From assembly GCA_934271195.1 (NCBI GenBank), contig CAKQRB010000036.1:1-64000 (forward strand): DNA of 64,000 nt, in the 5' to 3' direction. This DNA is from an uncultured Alphaproteobacteria bacterium (GTDB lineage Bacteria > Pseudomonadota > Alphaproteobacteria > RF32 > CAG-239). How positions within the stretch are numbered: position 1 is the stretch's first letter; every line of letters starts with the position of its first letter. The notes under the pieces are model-generated. The model was not told where the DNA came from, searched no databases, and saw only the letters and a list, made by a program, of their open reading frames with translations. Positions 26,893-36,836 of the stretch are shown piece by piece. Made by a program: the position numbers and the translations under genes.

Positions 26893-28880
26893 AGCAGAAC
26901 AAATTTAAAATTTCCAGTCCGTTTGAACCTTCCGGCGACCAGCCGCAGGCCATTGCCGAACTTTGTCAGGGGCTGAAAAACGGCTTGAGTGATCAAGTGC
27001 TGCTCGGCGTAACCGGCAGCGGTAAAACTTTTACCATGGCCAAAATCATTGAACAGTCCCAACGTCCGGCCCTGATAATGGCACCCAATAAAATTCTGGC
27101 TGCCCAGCTCTATACGGAAATGAAAGAATTTTTTCCGAACAACCACATTGAATACTTCGTATCCTATTACGATTATTACCAGCCGGAAGCTTATGTCCCC
27201 AAAACAGATACCTATATAGAAAAAGATTCTGCCATTAACGAACAGATTGACCGTATGCGAAACTCGGCAACCCGCAGCCTGCTGGAAAGCAACGACGTCA
27301 TCATCATCGCCTCTGTTTCCTGCATATACGGCTTGGGGGATGTTGAATCTTATGCTGCCATGACCCTGCCGTTGCATATCGGACAGGAAATCGCCCCCAA
27401 AGAAATATTCAAGCGCCTGTCAGAGCTGCAATACGAACGTAACCAGATGAGCTTTGTCCGCAGTACTTTCCGCGTACAGGGAGATATTATTGATATTTTT
27501 CCATCCCATTATGAAGATAAAGCCTGGCGCATTTCCCTGTTTGGCGACGAGATTGAAAGCATCAGCGAATTCGATTCGCTGACCGGCAAAAAAAATGCCG
27601 ATCTGGAAGAAATCACCATTTATCCGGCCAATCACTACGTTACGCCGCGGCCGGCCATTTCCAAGGCAATTATAGGCATAAAGCAGGAACTCGCCGAAAG
27701 GACGGAAGAATTCAAAAAAGAAAACAAACTGCTGGAAGCGCAACGTCTGGAACAAAGAACCCGCTTTGACTTGGAAATGCTGGAAACCACCGGCCATTGC
27801 AAAGGAATAGAGAACTACTCGCGCTACCTGACCGGACGTCCGGCCGGCGCTCCGCCGCCGACATTGTTTGAATATCTGCGCAAAGATACCATTATTTTTA
27901 TTGACGAGAGCCACATTTCTCTGCCGCAAATCGGCGGCATGTACCGCGGTGACCGCAACCGCAAAGCCACTTTGTCAGATTACGGTTTTCGCTTGCCGTC
28001 ATGCGTTGATAACCGGCCTCTGACTTTTGATGAATGGAATACCATGCGCGGCCAGACAATCTATGTATCCGCCACACCGGGGGATTGGGAACTGGAACAA
28101 AGCGGCGGCACGTTTACTGAACAAATCATCCGCCCGACCGGTCTGACAGATCCTGTTTGCATTGTCAAACCTGTTGAAAATCAGATTGACGACTTAATGG
28201 AAGAATGCCGTAAAGTCATTGCCAAAAAAGAACGTGTTTTGGTAACGACACTAACAAAAAAAATGGCGGAAGACCTGACAGAATACCTCAATGAAAACGG
28301 CATTAAAGTCCGTTATATGCACTCGGACATCGATACGCTTGAACGCATTGACATTATTCGCGATCTCCGCCTCGGCGTCTTTGACGTGCTGGTCGGCATC
28401 AACCTGCTGAGAGAAGGTCTGGATATTCCCGAATGCTCAATGGTTGCCATTCTGGATGCTGACAAAGAAGGCTTCCTGCGTTCCACCCGCTCGCTTATCC
28501 AGACCATCGGACGGGCAGCCCGCAATGCTGACAGCCGCGTCATTCTTTATGCTGACAAAATGACCAACTCCATTCAGCAGGCCCTGGAAGAAACCAACCG
28601 CCGGCGCGAAAAGCAGCGCCAATACAACATCGCCCATGGCATTGTTCCTCAGACCATCAATAAAGCCATTTCCGGCGCCCTGCAAACCGCGAGTCGGGAT
28701 TATCTTGATGAGAAAACCGCCGTATCAGTCGTATCTTCCGACGACTTGAAAAACTTTGACAAACGGATAAAAGAATATACCAAGAAAATGAAAGATGCCG
28801 CTGCCAACCTTGAATTTGAAGAAGCCGTAAAATATCGTGACAAAATTCGCGAATTGGAACAGCAATATCTAAAAAACTGA
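26889..28880 (+). CDS. uvrB: Excinuclease ABC subunit B
   Basis: This 663-residue DNA-repair helicase-like ATPase loads with UvrA at lesions and hands them to UvrC. Walker A is [13 protein letters not shown] at about residues 38-50. The damage-verifying beta hairpin has [20 protein letters not shown]. The later motifs include [25 protein letters not shown] and QTIGRAARN. The C-terminal UVR helix pair is present ([18 protein letters not shown]). The ATG overlaps the TPR gene stop (ATGA), so expression is tied to the flagellar operon unless an internal promoter exists. No LexA box is seen just upstream. Confidence 0.97.
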   Translation: MKQNKFKISSPFEPSGDQPQAIAELCQGLKNGLSDQVLLGVTGSGKTFTMAKIIEQSQRPALIMAPNKILAAQLYTEMKEFFPNNHIEYFVSYYDYYQPEAYVPKTDTYIEKDSAINEQIDRMRNSATRSLLESNDVIIIASVSCIYGLGDVESYAAMTLPLHIGQEIAPKEIFKRLSELQYERNQMSFVRSTFRVQGDIIDIFPSHYEDKAWRISLFGDEIESISEFDSLTGKKNADLEEITIYPANHYVTPRPAISKAIIGIKQELAERTEEFKKENKLLEAQRLEQRTRFDLEMLETTGHCKGIENYSRYLTGRPAGAPPPTLFEYLRKDTIIFIDESHISLPQIGGMYRGDRNRKATLSDYGFRLPSCVDNRPLTFDEWNTMRGQTIYVSATPGDWELEQSGGTFTEQIIRPTGLTDPVCIVKPVENQIDDLMEECRKVIAKKERVLVTTLTKKMAEDLTEYLNENGIKVRYMHSDIDTLERIDIIRDLRLGVFDVLVGINLLREGLDIPECSMVAILDADKEGFLRSTRSLIQTIGRAARNADSRVILYADKMTNSIQQALEETNRRREKQRQYNIAHGIVPQTINKAISGALQTASRDYLDEKTAVSVVSSDDLKNFDKRIKEYTKKMKDAAANLEFEEAVKYRDKIRELEQQYLKN

Positions 28881-28896
28881 TTTTTTCAAACAAAAA

Positions 28897-28925
28897 AAAG
28901 AGATTCAAATTGAACCTCTTTTCTT
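28897..28925. terminator. Hairpin between convergent uvrB and dsbA
   Basis: A stem AAAGAG/CTCTTT extended past one A-C mismatch by TTC/GAA is flanked by A- and T-rich tracts. It can end both uvrB (plus) and the thiol-disulfide oxidoreductase gene (minus). Confidence 0.55.
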
Positions 28926-28942
28926 TTATTCGCCAAACCGAG

Positions 28943-29728
28943 TTATTTGTTCTTCATGGCATCAATTCTTCTTTGAATTTCGCCTTCATCAAGCGTTTGC
29001 AAAATCTGACCATCCAAAATCATGGTCGGAACACCGCGAATTTCAATAGAATTAGCCAAATCGGCAGTATCCTGAATGGTTTTATTAACTTTGTCCGAAT
29101 TCATGTCTACTTTCATTTTGGCAACATCAATGCCGACAGCAGCCGCGAGCTCGTCAATTTTAGCTTCGCTCAATGCGCCGTCATTTTCCATCATGGCAGA
29201 CCAAAGTTCCTGATATTTACCCTGTTCTTTGGCAGCCAAAGCGGCTTTGGCAGCATAATCAGATACCGGCCCGAGGAAGGTCAGTTCTCTCAATACCAGA
29301 CGAACATCGTTGTTTTTGGCAACAATATTCTTCAAAGCCGGATATAATCTGTGGCAGTAGCCGCAGGAGAAATCAAAGAACTCTACCAGAGTAACAGATC
29401 CGTTCGGATTACCGACAACAGCAGCACCTTCATACTCTGTAATTTCTTTAATATTCTGCTTAATCTTTATGGCAGCGGCTTTTTGTCTTTCTTCTTCCTG
29501 CTTAACCTGATAAGCCTGCATTGCATTGAACACAATCTCCGGATTGTCGTTCAAAACAGTCTTGATTGCCTCAACATCCATAGAGACAACCGGAGCAGTC
29601 GAAGCCGCGGGAGCAGATGTCTCTGCAACAGGAGCGGCTTTGTTGCATTTGGTCATGCACATTACTGCACAGGCAACCGAAATAATCAAAGCCAGCAGAG
29701 AAACGTAAATTGCATTAATTTTGTTCAT
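28943..29728 (-). CDS. DsbA-family thiol-disulfide oxidoreductase
   Basis: The start at 29728 (MNKINAIYVS) follows AGGA and gives 261 residues. An N-terminal membrane segment or signal anchor (SLLALIISVACAVMC) leads to a helical DsbA_N-like stretch (IKTVLNDNPEIVFNAMQAYQ). The thioredoxin-fold domain has the active site FDFSCGYCHRLYP around residue 122 and the cis-Pro loop RGVPTMI. It should form or shuffle disulfides in periplasmic proteins, such as the Cys-rich pilus-like proteins of this genome. The N-terminal helix resembles those that oligomerise ScsC/BdbD-type enzymes. Confidence 0.88.
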   Translation of the reverse strand: MNKINAIYVSLLALIISVACAVMCMTKCNKAAPVAETSAPAASTAPVVSMDVEAIKTVLNDNPEIVFNAMQAYQVKQEEERQKAAAIKIKQNIKEITEYEGAAVVGNPNGSVTLVEFFDFSCGYCHRLYPALKNIVAKNNDVRLVLRELTFLGPVSDYAAKAALAAKEQGKYQELWSAMMENDGALSEAKIDELAAAVGIDVAKMKVDMNSDKVNKTIQDTADLANSIEIRGVPTMILDGQILQTLDEGEIQRRIDAMKNK

Positions 29729-29889
29729 CTTACAAATCCTTAAGTTTATTAAATACAAATATAATTTAGCTAATCTATAATATATTTACAACAGGCATAA
29801 TAATTCATAATTGTTAATATTCTCCAAATATCTAAATCTTTTTTTCATATTTAGGCAATATACTGAAACAAACTAAAAAAGGGGATAAT

Positions 29890-30549
29890 ATGTTTCACAT
29901 CAAAGTATCAATGTTTTCGCAAACGCGCAGTCTGGAAAGCAAGATTGACCAGTTTCATGATAAATTACTTGAAGTTTCTATGAACTTCAAAAAAGCCGTC
30001 CGCACATTTCTGAGCGAACGCCGCAGCGATGATTACCGCAAAATCAGCAAACAAATAAAAAATACCGAACACGAAGCCGACCATCTGCGTCGGGAGATTG
30101 AAGCCGCATTATACAGCCAGAACCTGATTCCAGATCTGCGGGCCGACGTCTTGCACTTGGTAGAAAATATTGACAAAGTCATTAACAAATTTGATGAGGT
30201 CACGCACAATTTTTATATTGAACGTCCTGAAATCCCCGAAAAATTTCATGCCCCGCTTCTGGCTCTCTGTGACTTGAGTTCCGACTGCGCCGAAAATCTG
30301 GCCATTGCCAGTCGGGCATTTTTTCGGGATTTAAGCTCCGTCAGGGACTATTCGCAAAAAGTCTACCTGATTGAAAATGAATCCGACACCAGTTCGGCCC
30401 ACTTGCGCAGTGCCGTTTTTGATACCGACTTGCCGCTGGCCAATAAACTGCAGCTCAATCTGCTGATTCGCGAAGTTGCGGATATTGCCGACATTGCCGA
30501 AGACTGCGTCGATGAGTTGCTGATATTTACGATTAAGAGAGATATATAA
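29890..30549 (+). CDS. DUF47 (PhoU-like) partner of the phosphate transporter
   Basis: A 219-residue all-helical cytoplasmic protein of the DUF47/PhoU-like family: FHDKLLEVSMNFKKAVRTFL, then EHEADHLRREIEAALY (the typical E..AD metal-binding pattern), then LVENIDKVINKFDE and ADIAEDCVDELLIFT. These proteins sit beside Pit-type transporters and are thought to regulate them. The stop is three bases before the ATG of the transporter, so the two are coupled. An AAGGGGA ribosome site precedes the start. Confidence 0.88.
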   Translation: MFHIKVSMFSQTRSLESKIDQFHDKLLEVSMNFKKAVRTFLSERRSDDYRKISKQIKNTEHEADHLRREIEAALYSQNLIPDLRADVLHLVENIDKVINKFDEVTHNFYIERPEIPEKFHAPLLALCDLSSDCAENLAIASRAFFRDLSSVRDYSQKVYLIENESDTSSAHLRSAVFDTDLPLANKLQLNLLIREVADIADIAEDCVDELLIFTIKRDI

Positions 30550-30552
30550 GAC

Positions 30553-31608
30553 ATGGACGGACTGTTTCTTGTATTTTTAAGCAGCGGCCTTTTTCTGGGC
30601 TGGTCATTGGGCGCCAATGATGCCGCCAATATTTTCGGCACGGCCGTCGGAACAAAAATGGTCAAATTCCGCACAGCCGCTGTTATTTCTTCAATTTTCA
30701 TCATCATAGGCGCAGTTTTTGCCGGTTCCGGCGCCAGCCGCACCTTAAACGAACTGGGCGAGATAAATACGCTGGCCGGTGCTTTTATGGTTGCCTTATC
30801 AGCAGCCGTCAGTGTCTATTCCATGGTCAAAAGCGGCATTCCTGTTTCCACCTCTCAGGCCATTGTCGGCGCTATCGTAGGCTGGAACTTTTATGCCGGA
30901 AAATCTACGGATTACGGAATACTGTCACAAATCGTCAGCACTTGGATTATCTGCCCCGTCTTGTCCGGAATCATCGCCATCGGCCTGTATTTCTGCATTC
31001 GCCGCCTGATTCGCAAATCGCGGTTGCACCTCTTGCGTCAAGACAGCTATACCCGTATCGGTCTGATTCTGGCCGGCGCATTCGGCGCTTACGCCCTCGG
31101 CGCCAACAACATCGCCAACGTTATGGGAGTATTTGTCGATTCCAGCCCGTTAAAACCGATTACTTTCAGTAATGGCTTCACTCTTAATGCCGCTCAGCTT
31201 TTGTTTTTAATCGGCGGCATCTCCATCAGTGTCGGCGTAGCCACTTATTCGCATAAAGTCATTAATACAGTCGGTATCAGCCTGATGTCCATGACGCCGA
31301 TCATCGCTTGGATTGTCGTCATCTCTCAGTCAATTGTCCTGTTTTTGTTTGCCTCCCAAGGGCTGCAAAACTTTTTACAAAGCAATGGCCTACCGTCCTT
31401 TCCTCTTGTTCCGGTCTCAAGCTCGCAGGCCGTTATCGGCGCCGTTATCGGCATCGGCATTGCCAAAGGCGGACGGGATGTCCACTGGACGCTGCTCGGA
31501 CGAATTGCCCTCGGCTGGATAACCACTCCCGTCATCTCCGGCATTTTGTGCTTTATTTCTTTGTTCTTTTTAGAAAACGTCTTCAACCAGATGGTCTATA
31601 CAAACTAA
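30553..31608 (+). CDS. pit: Inorganic phosphate transporter, PiT family
   Basis: A 351-residue inner-membrane protein with about ten hydrophobic helices. The two PiT signature repeats are present: LGWSLGANDAANIFGTAVG near the N-terminus and AYALGANNIANVMGVFVDS in the second half, each followed by the paired SGIPVSTSQAIVGAIVG / VPVSSSQAVIGAVIG motifs. It should import phosphate with H+ or Na+. It is co-transcribed with the DUF47 gene. Its stop overlaps the stop of the convergent mrp by three bases, with no terminator in between. Confidence 0.93.
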   Translation: MDGLFLVFLSSGLFLGWSLGANDAANIFGTAVGTKMVKFRTAAVISSIFIIIGAVFAGSGASRTLNELGEINTLAGAFMVALSAAVSVYSMVKSGIPVSTSQAIVGAIVGWNFYAGKSTDYGILSQIVSTWIICPVLSGIIAIGLYFCIRRLIRKSRLHLLRQDSYTRIGLILAGAFGAYALGANNIANVMGVFVDSSPLKPITFSNGFTLNAAQLLFLIGGISISVGVATYSHKVINTVGISLMSMTPIIAWIVVISQSIVLFLFASQGLQNFLQSNGLPSFPLVPVSSSQAVIGAVIGIGIAKGGRDVHWTLLGRIALGWITTPVISGILCFISLFFLENVFNQMVYTN

Positions 31609-32600
31609 GCAAGCTTTGCCGCAATCTTAGCGGCAATCTCTTCATACGCCCTGGTATAAGGACTGTCAGGCTCCGCAAAAACAATCGGCGTTCCGTTATC
31701 GGCATTTTCCCGAATAGCCAAATGCAACGGAATTTCGCCCAGAAAATCCTCGCCCATGTCTTCGGCTGTTTTCTTAGCGCCGTGATATCCGAAAATATTG
31801 GCGCGGTGGCCGCATTTTTCACACAGATAATAGCTCATATTTTCAACAATCCCCAAAATCGGAACATCAACTTTCTTAAACATATTCACCCCTTTAACGG
31901 CATCAATCAGGGCAATATCCTGCGGTGTTGAAACAATAACAATACCATCAAGTTTAATCCGCTGCGACAATGTAATTTGAATATCTCCCGTTCCCGGCGG
32001 CATATCAATTACCATCACGTCAATCTCTCCCCAGTTTGTCTGGGTCAAAAGCTGTTCAATGGCGCCGCACGCCTTGGCGCCGCGCCAAATAAGCGGCGTA
32101 TCTCGTCCGACTAACGTGCCGATTGACATTGATTTAATTCCCATAAAATCAAACGGTTCAAAATTTTTACCGTCAATACTATAAGCCGGCTGCCCATCAT
32201 ACCCCAGCATGGTCGGAATGGACGGGCCATAAATATCCGCATCAAACAAAGCCGTCTTCAGACCGCAAACAGACAACGCCAAAGCCAGATTTGTCGCCGT
32301 CGTCGACTTTCCCACGCCGCCTTTGCCGGAAGCCACGCCGATAATCTTTTTAACGCCCGGCACAATCCACTTTTCCATTTCCGGCTTGAGAGAAACATTT
32401 GCCTTTTCTTTAGTAAAAACAATTGTTGCGCGTTTTATCCCGCCAATCTGCTCAAGTTCAGCTTTCAGCATGGCGCTTTTCTCCGCATCGTCAACATCGC
32501 TGGCAATGGTCACTATCACTTTGTCACTCAGAATTTTAATCTGTTCAATCTGCTCTTCCGCAAAATAGTTTCTAATGCTTTGTCTGATTTTTTCTTCCAT
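31605..32600 (-). CDS. mrp: Mrp/NBP35-family iron-sulfur cluster carrier ATPase
   Basis: A 331-residue protein with an N-terminal MIP18-like (DUF59) domain of about 75 residues, then the deviant Walker A GVASGKGGVGKSTTATNLAL, then IDMPPGTGDIQITLSQ and the CxxC pair YYLCEKCGHR that binds a bridging cluster. It carries Fe-S clusters to apo-proteins such as SdaA. It is transcribed alone, divergent from hflK. It ends at TAG, overlapping the pit stop. Confidence 0.93.
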   Translation of the reverse strand: MEEKIRQSIRNYFAEEQIEQIKILSDKVIVTIASDVDDAEKSAMLKAELEQIGGIKRATIVFTKEKANVSLKPEMEKWIVPGVKKIIGVASGKGGVGKSTTATNLALALSVCGLKTALFDADIYGPSIPTMLGYDGQPAYSIDGKNFEPFDFMGIKSMSIGTLVGRDTPLIWRGAKACGAIEQLLTQTNWGEIDVMVIDMPPGTGDIQITLSQRIKLDGIVIVSTPQDIALIDAVKGVNMFKKVDVPILGIVENMSYYLCEKCGHRANIFGYHGAKKTAEDMGEDFLGEIPLHLAIRENADNGTPIVFAEPDSPYTRAYEEIAAKIAAKLA

Positions 32601-32632
32601 ATTACCCCCTGTTGATATTGTTTGATCGGCAA

Positions 32633-32661
32633 TTGTTTTTAGATGATATTTATATTATATA
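32633..32661 (+). promoter_or_regulatory. Putative promoter of hflK operon
   Basis: TTGTTT (32633-32638) and TATATA (32656-32661) are 17 bases apart, about 57 bases before the hflK ATG. Both boxes are imperfect and the region is AT-rich, so chance matches are possible. Confidence 0.35.
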
Positions 32662-32717
32662 AGAAGATAATGCAATAAATTAAATTTGGAAATTATAAAT
32701 TACAGAGTGAGGTATAA

Positions 32718-33806
32718 ATGTCCAAACAGGAAGGTCCCTGGGGCGGAAATACAAACGACAGCCCTTGGGAAAACATAGAAAAATCCCCCCGCAAATCCAA
32801 AATCATAGACTTTGAACCCATCAGAAAAAATAACGTTCCGGGCTTCAAAATCAGCTGGCTTATTTTTGCCCTGCTGGCAGTCTGGCTGGCTTCGGGCTTT
32901 TACCAGATTCAGCCCAACGAAGAAGGGGTTGTCCTGCGCTTTGGCAAATATGCCGACACTACCGGTTCCGGCTTGCACTACCATCTGCCCTTTCCTATCG
33001 AAAAAGTAGAAAAGGTCAACATTACTCAGGAACGTAGTATTACAATCGGCGATTCCGCGGCCTACAATGCCTCCAACATCGCCTCTCTGAGCGGCGCCAG
33101 AAACGCAGCCGGAGCGCCGGCCTCCGCCCTGAGTTCTTTTACGGAAAGCCACATGCTGACCGGCGATGAAAATATTGTCGACGTCAACCTCACAATCGTC
33201 TGGAAAATCAAAAGCGCCAAAGACTATCTTTTCGGCATGCAAAGCCCTGACCGTACCGTACAGGTAGCAGCCCAGTCCGTATTGCGCGAAATTGTCGGCC
33301 AGTCCAATATGCAGGATATTATTACCGGCGACCGCGGAAAAGTTGAAGACGATACCAAAGCCGAGCTGCAAAAAGTTTTGGACGAATTCGGCTCCGGCAT
33401 AGAAATCGTCCGCGCCAAACTCCAAAAGGCCGACCCGCCCAAACAGGTTGTCGATGCTTTCAACGAAGTCCAGCGCGCCAAGGCCGATATGGAACGCTTC
33501 AAAAACGAAGCCGAAGCTTACAGCAATGAGATTCTGCCCACAGCCAAAGGTCAGGCTTCGCAGATTTTACAAAATGCGCAAGCCTATAAGGAATCTGTCG
33601 TCAAAAAGGCACAGGGTGAAACTGAACGTTTCAATTCCGTTTATCAAGCCTACCGCCACGGCCGCGACGTAACCATCAAACGCCTGTATCTTGAGGCCAT
33701 GGAAGATGTTCTCGGCAAATCCAGCAAAATCATTATTGACCCGTCCAAAAACGGCGGCAATGTGTTGCCTTATCTGCCGCTAGACCGCCTGCAGAATAAA
33801 AATTAG
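32718..33806 (+). CDS. hflK: FtsH protease modulator HflK
   Basis: A 362-residue SPFH-domain membrane protein. It starts with a Gly/Asn/Trp-rich cytoplasmic stretch (EGPWGGNTNDSPWENIE), has one membrane helix (ISWLIFALLAVWLASGFY, about residues 52-70), then the band 7 domain with QPNEEGVVLRFGKY and GLHYHLPFPIEKV, and a long helical region. HflK and HflC form the large cage around FtsH in the inner membrane. Ribosome site GTGAGG. The hflC start is nine bases after its stop. Confidence 0.95.
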   Translation: MSKQEGPWGGNTNDSPWENIEKSPRKSKIIDFEPIRKNNVPGFKISWLIFALLAVWLASGFYQIQPNEEGVVLRFGKYADTTGSGLHYHLPFPIEKVEKVNITQERSITIGDSAAYNASNIASLSGARNAAGAPASALSSFTESHMLTGDENIVDVNLTIVWKIKSAKDYLFGMQSPDRTVQVAAQSVLREIVGQSNMQDIITGDRGKVEDDTKAELQKVLDEFGSGIEIVRAKLQKADPPKQVVDAFNEVQRAKADMERFKNEAEAYSNEILPTAKGQASQILQNAQAYKESVVKKAQGETERFNSVYQAYRHGRDVTIKRLYLEAMEDVLGKSSKIIIDPSKNGGNVLPYLPLDRLQNKN

Positions 33807-33815
33807 GAGTTTCCC

Positions 33816-34685
33816 ATGTCAGAAAAAGTAAAATATTATCTGCTCGTCAGTTTGGCCGTTCTGGTTATTATCGGCGCCGCATCTTTTTATGTTGTCCCGC
33901 AAACCCGTCAGGCCATTGTTCTTCAATTCGGAGAACCGGTCAGATTAATCAAAGAACCGGGACTGAAAATCAAAATCCCGTTCATTCAAAACGTTGTTTT
34001 CTATGACAACCGCCTGCTCGATTTAGATCCGCCGGCGCAGGAAATTGTACTCAATGATAAAAAACGTCTGGACGTTGACAGTTTCACGCGTTTTCGTATT
34101 GTTGAACCGCTGAAGTTTTATCAAACGGTTCGAACGGAAGAACAAGCGCGCAGCAAACTGAAAGAAATCGTCAACTCATCCGTTCGTAAAATCCTCGGCC
34201 GGACGACCTTAGCGGAACTACTGTCACAACAGCGCACAAAAATCATGGCCGACATCAGCAACGCAGTCAAAACCGATGCCGCTCAGATCGGAGTCAGCGT
34301 TGCAGATGTCCGCATTCGCCGTGCCGACTTGCCGATTGAGGTTTTGCAGGCTATTAATACCCGCATGAAGGCCGAACGCGAACGCGATGCTAAAAAGTTC
34401 CGCGGCGAAGGCCAGCAACAGGCTCAGCAAATTCGGGCTCAAGCCGAAAAAGAAAGAACCATCATTCTGGCCGAAGCCGATAGAGAAGCCCAGATAACCA
34501 GAGGGGAAGGAGACCGTGAAGCCATTGAAATATGGAACAAGGCCGCCGGCGTAGATCCGCAGTTCTACGCATTTTACCGTTCACTGGAAGCATACAAAAA
34601 ATCTCTCGGACAAGGAGGAACGTCTATGGTATTGTCCCCCAACGCCGAATTTTTTGATTTTTTTGCAAAATCGCTTAATAAATAA
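33816..34685 (+). CDS. hflC: FtsH protease modulator HflC
   Basis: A 289-residue SPFH protein, partner of HflK. The N-terminal membrane helix (YYLLVSLAVLVIIGAASFYVV) is followed by the band 7 domain (RQAIVLQFGEPVRLIKEPGL, then FYDNRLLDLDPPAQEIVLND), VRIRRADLP, and a charged Arg/Glu/Gln coiled-coil (KKFRGEGQQQAQQIRAQAEK). Ribosome site AGGAG. It sits between hflK and a DegP-like protease, a common alphaproteobacterial order that groups membrane and periplasmic quality control. Confidence 0.96.
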   Translation: MSEKVKYYLLVSLAVLVIIGAASFYVVPQTRQAIVLQFGEPVRLIKEPGLKIKIPFIQNVVFYDNRLLDLDPPAQEIVLNDKKRLDVDSFTRFRIVEPLKFYQTVRTEEQARSKLKEIVNSSVRKILGRTTLAELLSQQRTKIMADISNAVKTDAAQIGVSVADVRIRRADLPIEVLQAINTRMKAERERDAKKFRGEGQQQAQQIRAQAEKERTIILAEADREAQITRGEGDREAIEIWNKAAGVDPQFYAFYRSLEAYKKSLGQGGTSMVLSPNAEFFDFFAKSLNK

Positions 34686-34700
34686 GAAAAGGAGTTTGAG

Positions 34701-36341
34701 ATGAAAAAAATATTATCCGGATTATTCGCTTTCTTCTTTGCCTTCGGCAGCCTTTCTTTTGCTGCCGCCCAGTCTGCGGTTCCGACACCATACCCGTCCT
34801 TCGCTGACTTGGTTGAAAAACTTTCTCCCTCAGTCGTCAACATCTCAACAACCCAAAAATTGGAAGATTTGGAAGGCGGTGATGTCGTCAACCTAAAAAA
34901 CCTTCCCGAAAATAAGCAGATTACGCCGCTCGAACAAGAGCACTATGCTATGGGTTCAGGCTTTTTGCTTGATGAAGATGGCTACATCATCACCAACAGT
35001 CACGTCATTGACCACGCGGACAAAATCAATGTTATTTTATCGGACAATTCGCAGCATCAGGCCAAAGTCATCGGCACTGACAACAAAACTGATCTTGCCC
35101 TGATAAAAATTGATACCGACAAAAAACTCATGCCCGTCACTTTGGGCGATTCGGATAAGATTCGCGTCGGAGATTGGATTCTTGCCATCGGCAATCCGTT
35201 CGGGCTGGGCGGCAGTGTAACGGCAGGCATCGTTTCTGCAAAATCCAGAGACATTGAATCCGGTCCCTATGATAACTTTATCCAAACAGACGCATCCATC
35301 AATCAGGGCAGCTCCGGCGGGCCGATGTTTAACCTCGACGGCGAAGTTATCGGCATTAATGCCGCAATCTTTTCAACCACCGGCGGCAATATGGGAATCA
35401 GCTTTGCCATTCCGGTTAACAATGCCAAATTTGTCATTCGGGAATTAAAAAATTCCGGCAATGTCAGACGGGGCTGGATTGGTGTTCGGGTACAGCCGCA
35501 ACTGACTGAAGCAAACCCTGTCGGCAATGTGCCGAACGGTATCCTGATTTCTTCCGTATCTGAAGGCTCTCCCGCGGCTAAAGCCGGAATTCTGGCCGGA
35601 GATATCATTCTGGCTCTCAATGAGCAGGACATGGACAGTGCTCAGATTTTCTCACGCTTAGTTTCTGAAAGTCCGGTAAACGACAAAATCACCTTAAAGC
35701 TTTGGCACAACGGGCAGATTAAAAACCGCCTTGTAAACGTACAAGCAATGCCGGAAGAAACCGGTACTCCGGAAATTGTAGTTAATCCTGAATCTCTGAC
35801 TCTGGTTCCCGTAGCGCCAGCGGCAGAAAAAGAACAGCCTCAAGCAGTGCCTTCCGAGCAAAGCCTTGGAGAAATCCTCAATGAAGCCGTAAAAACGGAG
35901 CCGCAAACAGCGCCTCGGGCTGCCGACGAACCGCAGCGGCAGGTTCAGACAAACTCCGAAAGCGCGTTACCGAAAAAAACCGATAGTATCGCTGACATTG
36001 CACCGGATATTGCCCCTGCCGACGTTAACGAAAAAGCGGCTTACACAATCCCTGGCAGCGGTATGATGGTCCGAAACATTACCATTCAGGATATTAATGA
36101 CATGGAACTAAAAGCGGACACGATGGGCGTTATCGTCGTATCGACTATTCCCAACAGCGAAGCCGTCGTCAAAGGGATTCGTCCGGGTCTGATTATTACA
36201 AAAATCAACAAGCGTAACATCTATAATACAGACAGCGCCAAAAGTGCCATTTATGAAAAAGCCGAAAACAACCAATATACCTTTATGATTCAGGATGGCG
36301 AACAGATTAATTCTGTCACGCTTAATATGAAAGTTCAATAA
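34701..36341 (+). CDS. degP: Do-like periplasmic serine protease (DegP/DegQ)
   Basis: A 546-residue HtrA protease with a signal peptide (LFAFFFAFGSLSFAAAQ). The catalytic triad is intact: His101 in NSHVIDHAD, Asp131 in NKTDLALIKI and Ser205 in NQGSSGGPMF. A PDZ domain follows at about 265-355 (GNVRRGWIGVRVQPQL), then a Pro/Gln/Ala-rich linker of some 90 residues, and a second PDZ-like domain at the end (LKADTMGVIVVSTIPNSEA). It degrades or chaperones misfolded periplasmic proteins. Its last base overlaps the holC start. Confidence 0.93.
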   Translation: MKKILSGLFAFFFAFGSLSFAAAQSAVPTPYPSFADLVEKLSPSVVNISTTQKLEDLEGGDVVNLKNLPENKQITPLEQEHYAMGSGFLLDEDGYIITNSHVIDHADKINVILSDNSQHQAKVIGTDNKTDLALIKIDTDKKLMPVTLGDSDKIRVGDWILAIGNPFGLGGSVTAGIVSAKSRDIESGPYDNFIQTDASINQGSSGGPMFNLDGEVIGINAAIFSTTGGNMGISFAIPVNNAKFVIRELKNSGNVRRGWIGVRVQPQLTEANPVGNVPNGILISSVSEGSPAAKAGILAGDIILALNEQDMDSAQIFSRLVSESPVNDKITLKLWHNGQIKNRLVNVQAMPEETGTPEIVVNPESLTLVPVAPAAEKEQPQAVPSEQSLGEILNEAVKTEPQTAPRAADEPQRQVQTNSESALPKKTDSIADIAPDIAPADVNEKAAYTIPGSGMMVRNITIQDINDMELKADTMGVIVVSTIPNSEAVVKGIRPGLIITKINKRNIYNTDSAKSAIYEKAENNQYTFMIQDGEQINSVTLNMKVQ

Positions 36342-36790
36342 TGCAGGTTGATTTTTATCATCTCCAAACCCAAACGTTAGAAGATGTCTTGCCCAAACTG
36401 TTGGAAAAGGCCTATGCTTCCGGCAAAAAAACAGTTGTAAAAGTCGGAACGGCCGATCGTGTCGAATTTCTGAACGCACAGCTTTGGACTTATGATGATA
36501 CGTCTTTCCTGCCTCACGGCAGCAAAAAAGACGGCAACGCCGAAATGCAACCGATCTGGTTGACCTCGGGAGAAGACATTCCTAATGGCGCCGCCTTTCT
36601 CTTTCTGGTAGACGGCGCCCAAACAGAAGTCAGCAGTCTGAACGGCATTGAAAGAATATTCAATGTCTTTGACGGCAATTCGCCAGACGCCGTTTCCCGT
36701 GCCCGCCTGTTTTGGAAAGAACTGAAAGAACAAGACCACGCTTTGTCTTATTGGCAGCAGGAAAACGGCCGCTGGATAAAAAAGGCATAA
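36341..36790 (+). CDS. holC: DNA polymerase III subunit chi
   Basis: A 149-residue protein with the chi fold signature: MQVDFYHLQTQTLEDVLPKL, then the strand KTVVKVGTADRVEFLNAQLWTY shortened by residues typical of chi, then FLPHGSKKDGNAEMQPIWLT (the family 'FlPHg....g.qPi.l'), and DAVSRARLFWKELKEQ at the end. Chi links the clamp loader to single-strand-binding protein at the replication fork. It starts within the degP stop (TAATG), so it is translationally coupled, and a strong terminator follows. Confidence 0.9.
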   Translation: MQVDFYHLQTQTLEDVLPKLLEKAYASGKKTVVKVGTADRVEFLNAQLWTYDDTSFLPHGSKKDGNAEMQPIWLTSGEDIPNGAAFLFLVDGAQTEVSSLNGIERIFNVFDGNSPDAVSRARLFWKELKEQDHALSYWQQENGRWIKKA

Positions 36791-36824
36791 AAAAATCCCG
36801 AAGTAAAGCGCTTCGGGATTTTTT
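36786..36824. terminator. Bidirectional terminator between holC and galU
   Basis: An 11-base perfect stem (AAATCCCGAAG/CTTCGGGATTT, 36792-36820) is flanked by A and T runs, between convergent genes. Confidence 0.88.
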
Positions 36825-36836
36825 TCAATCATATCA

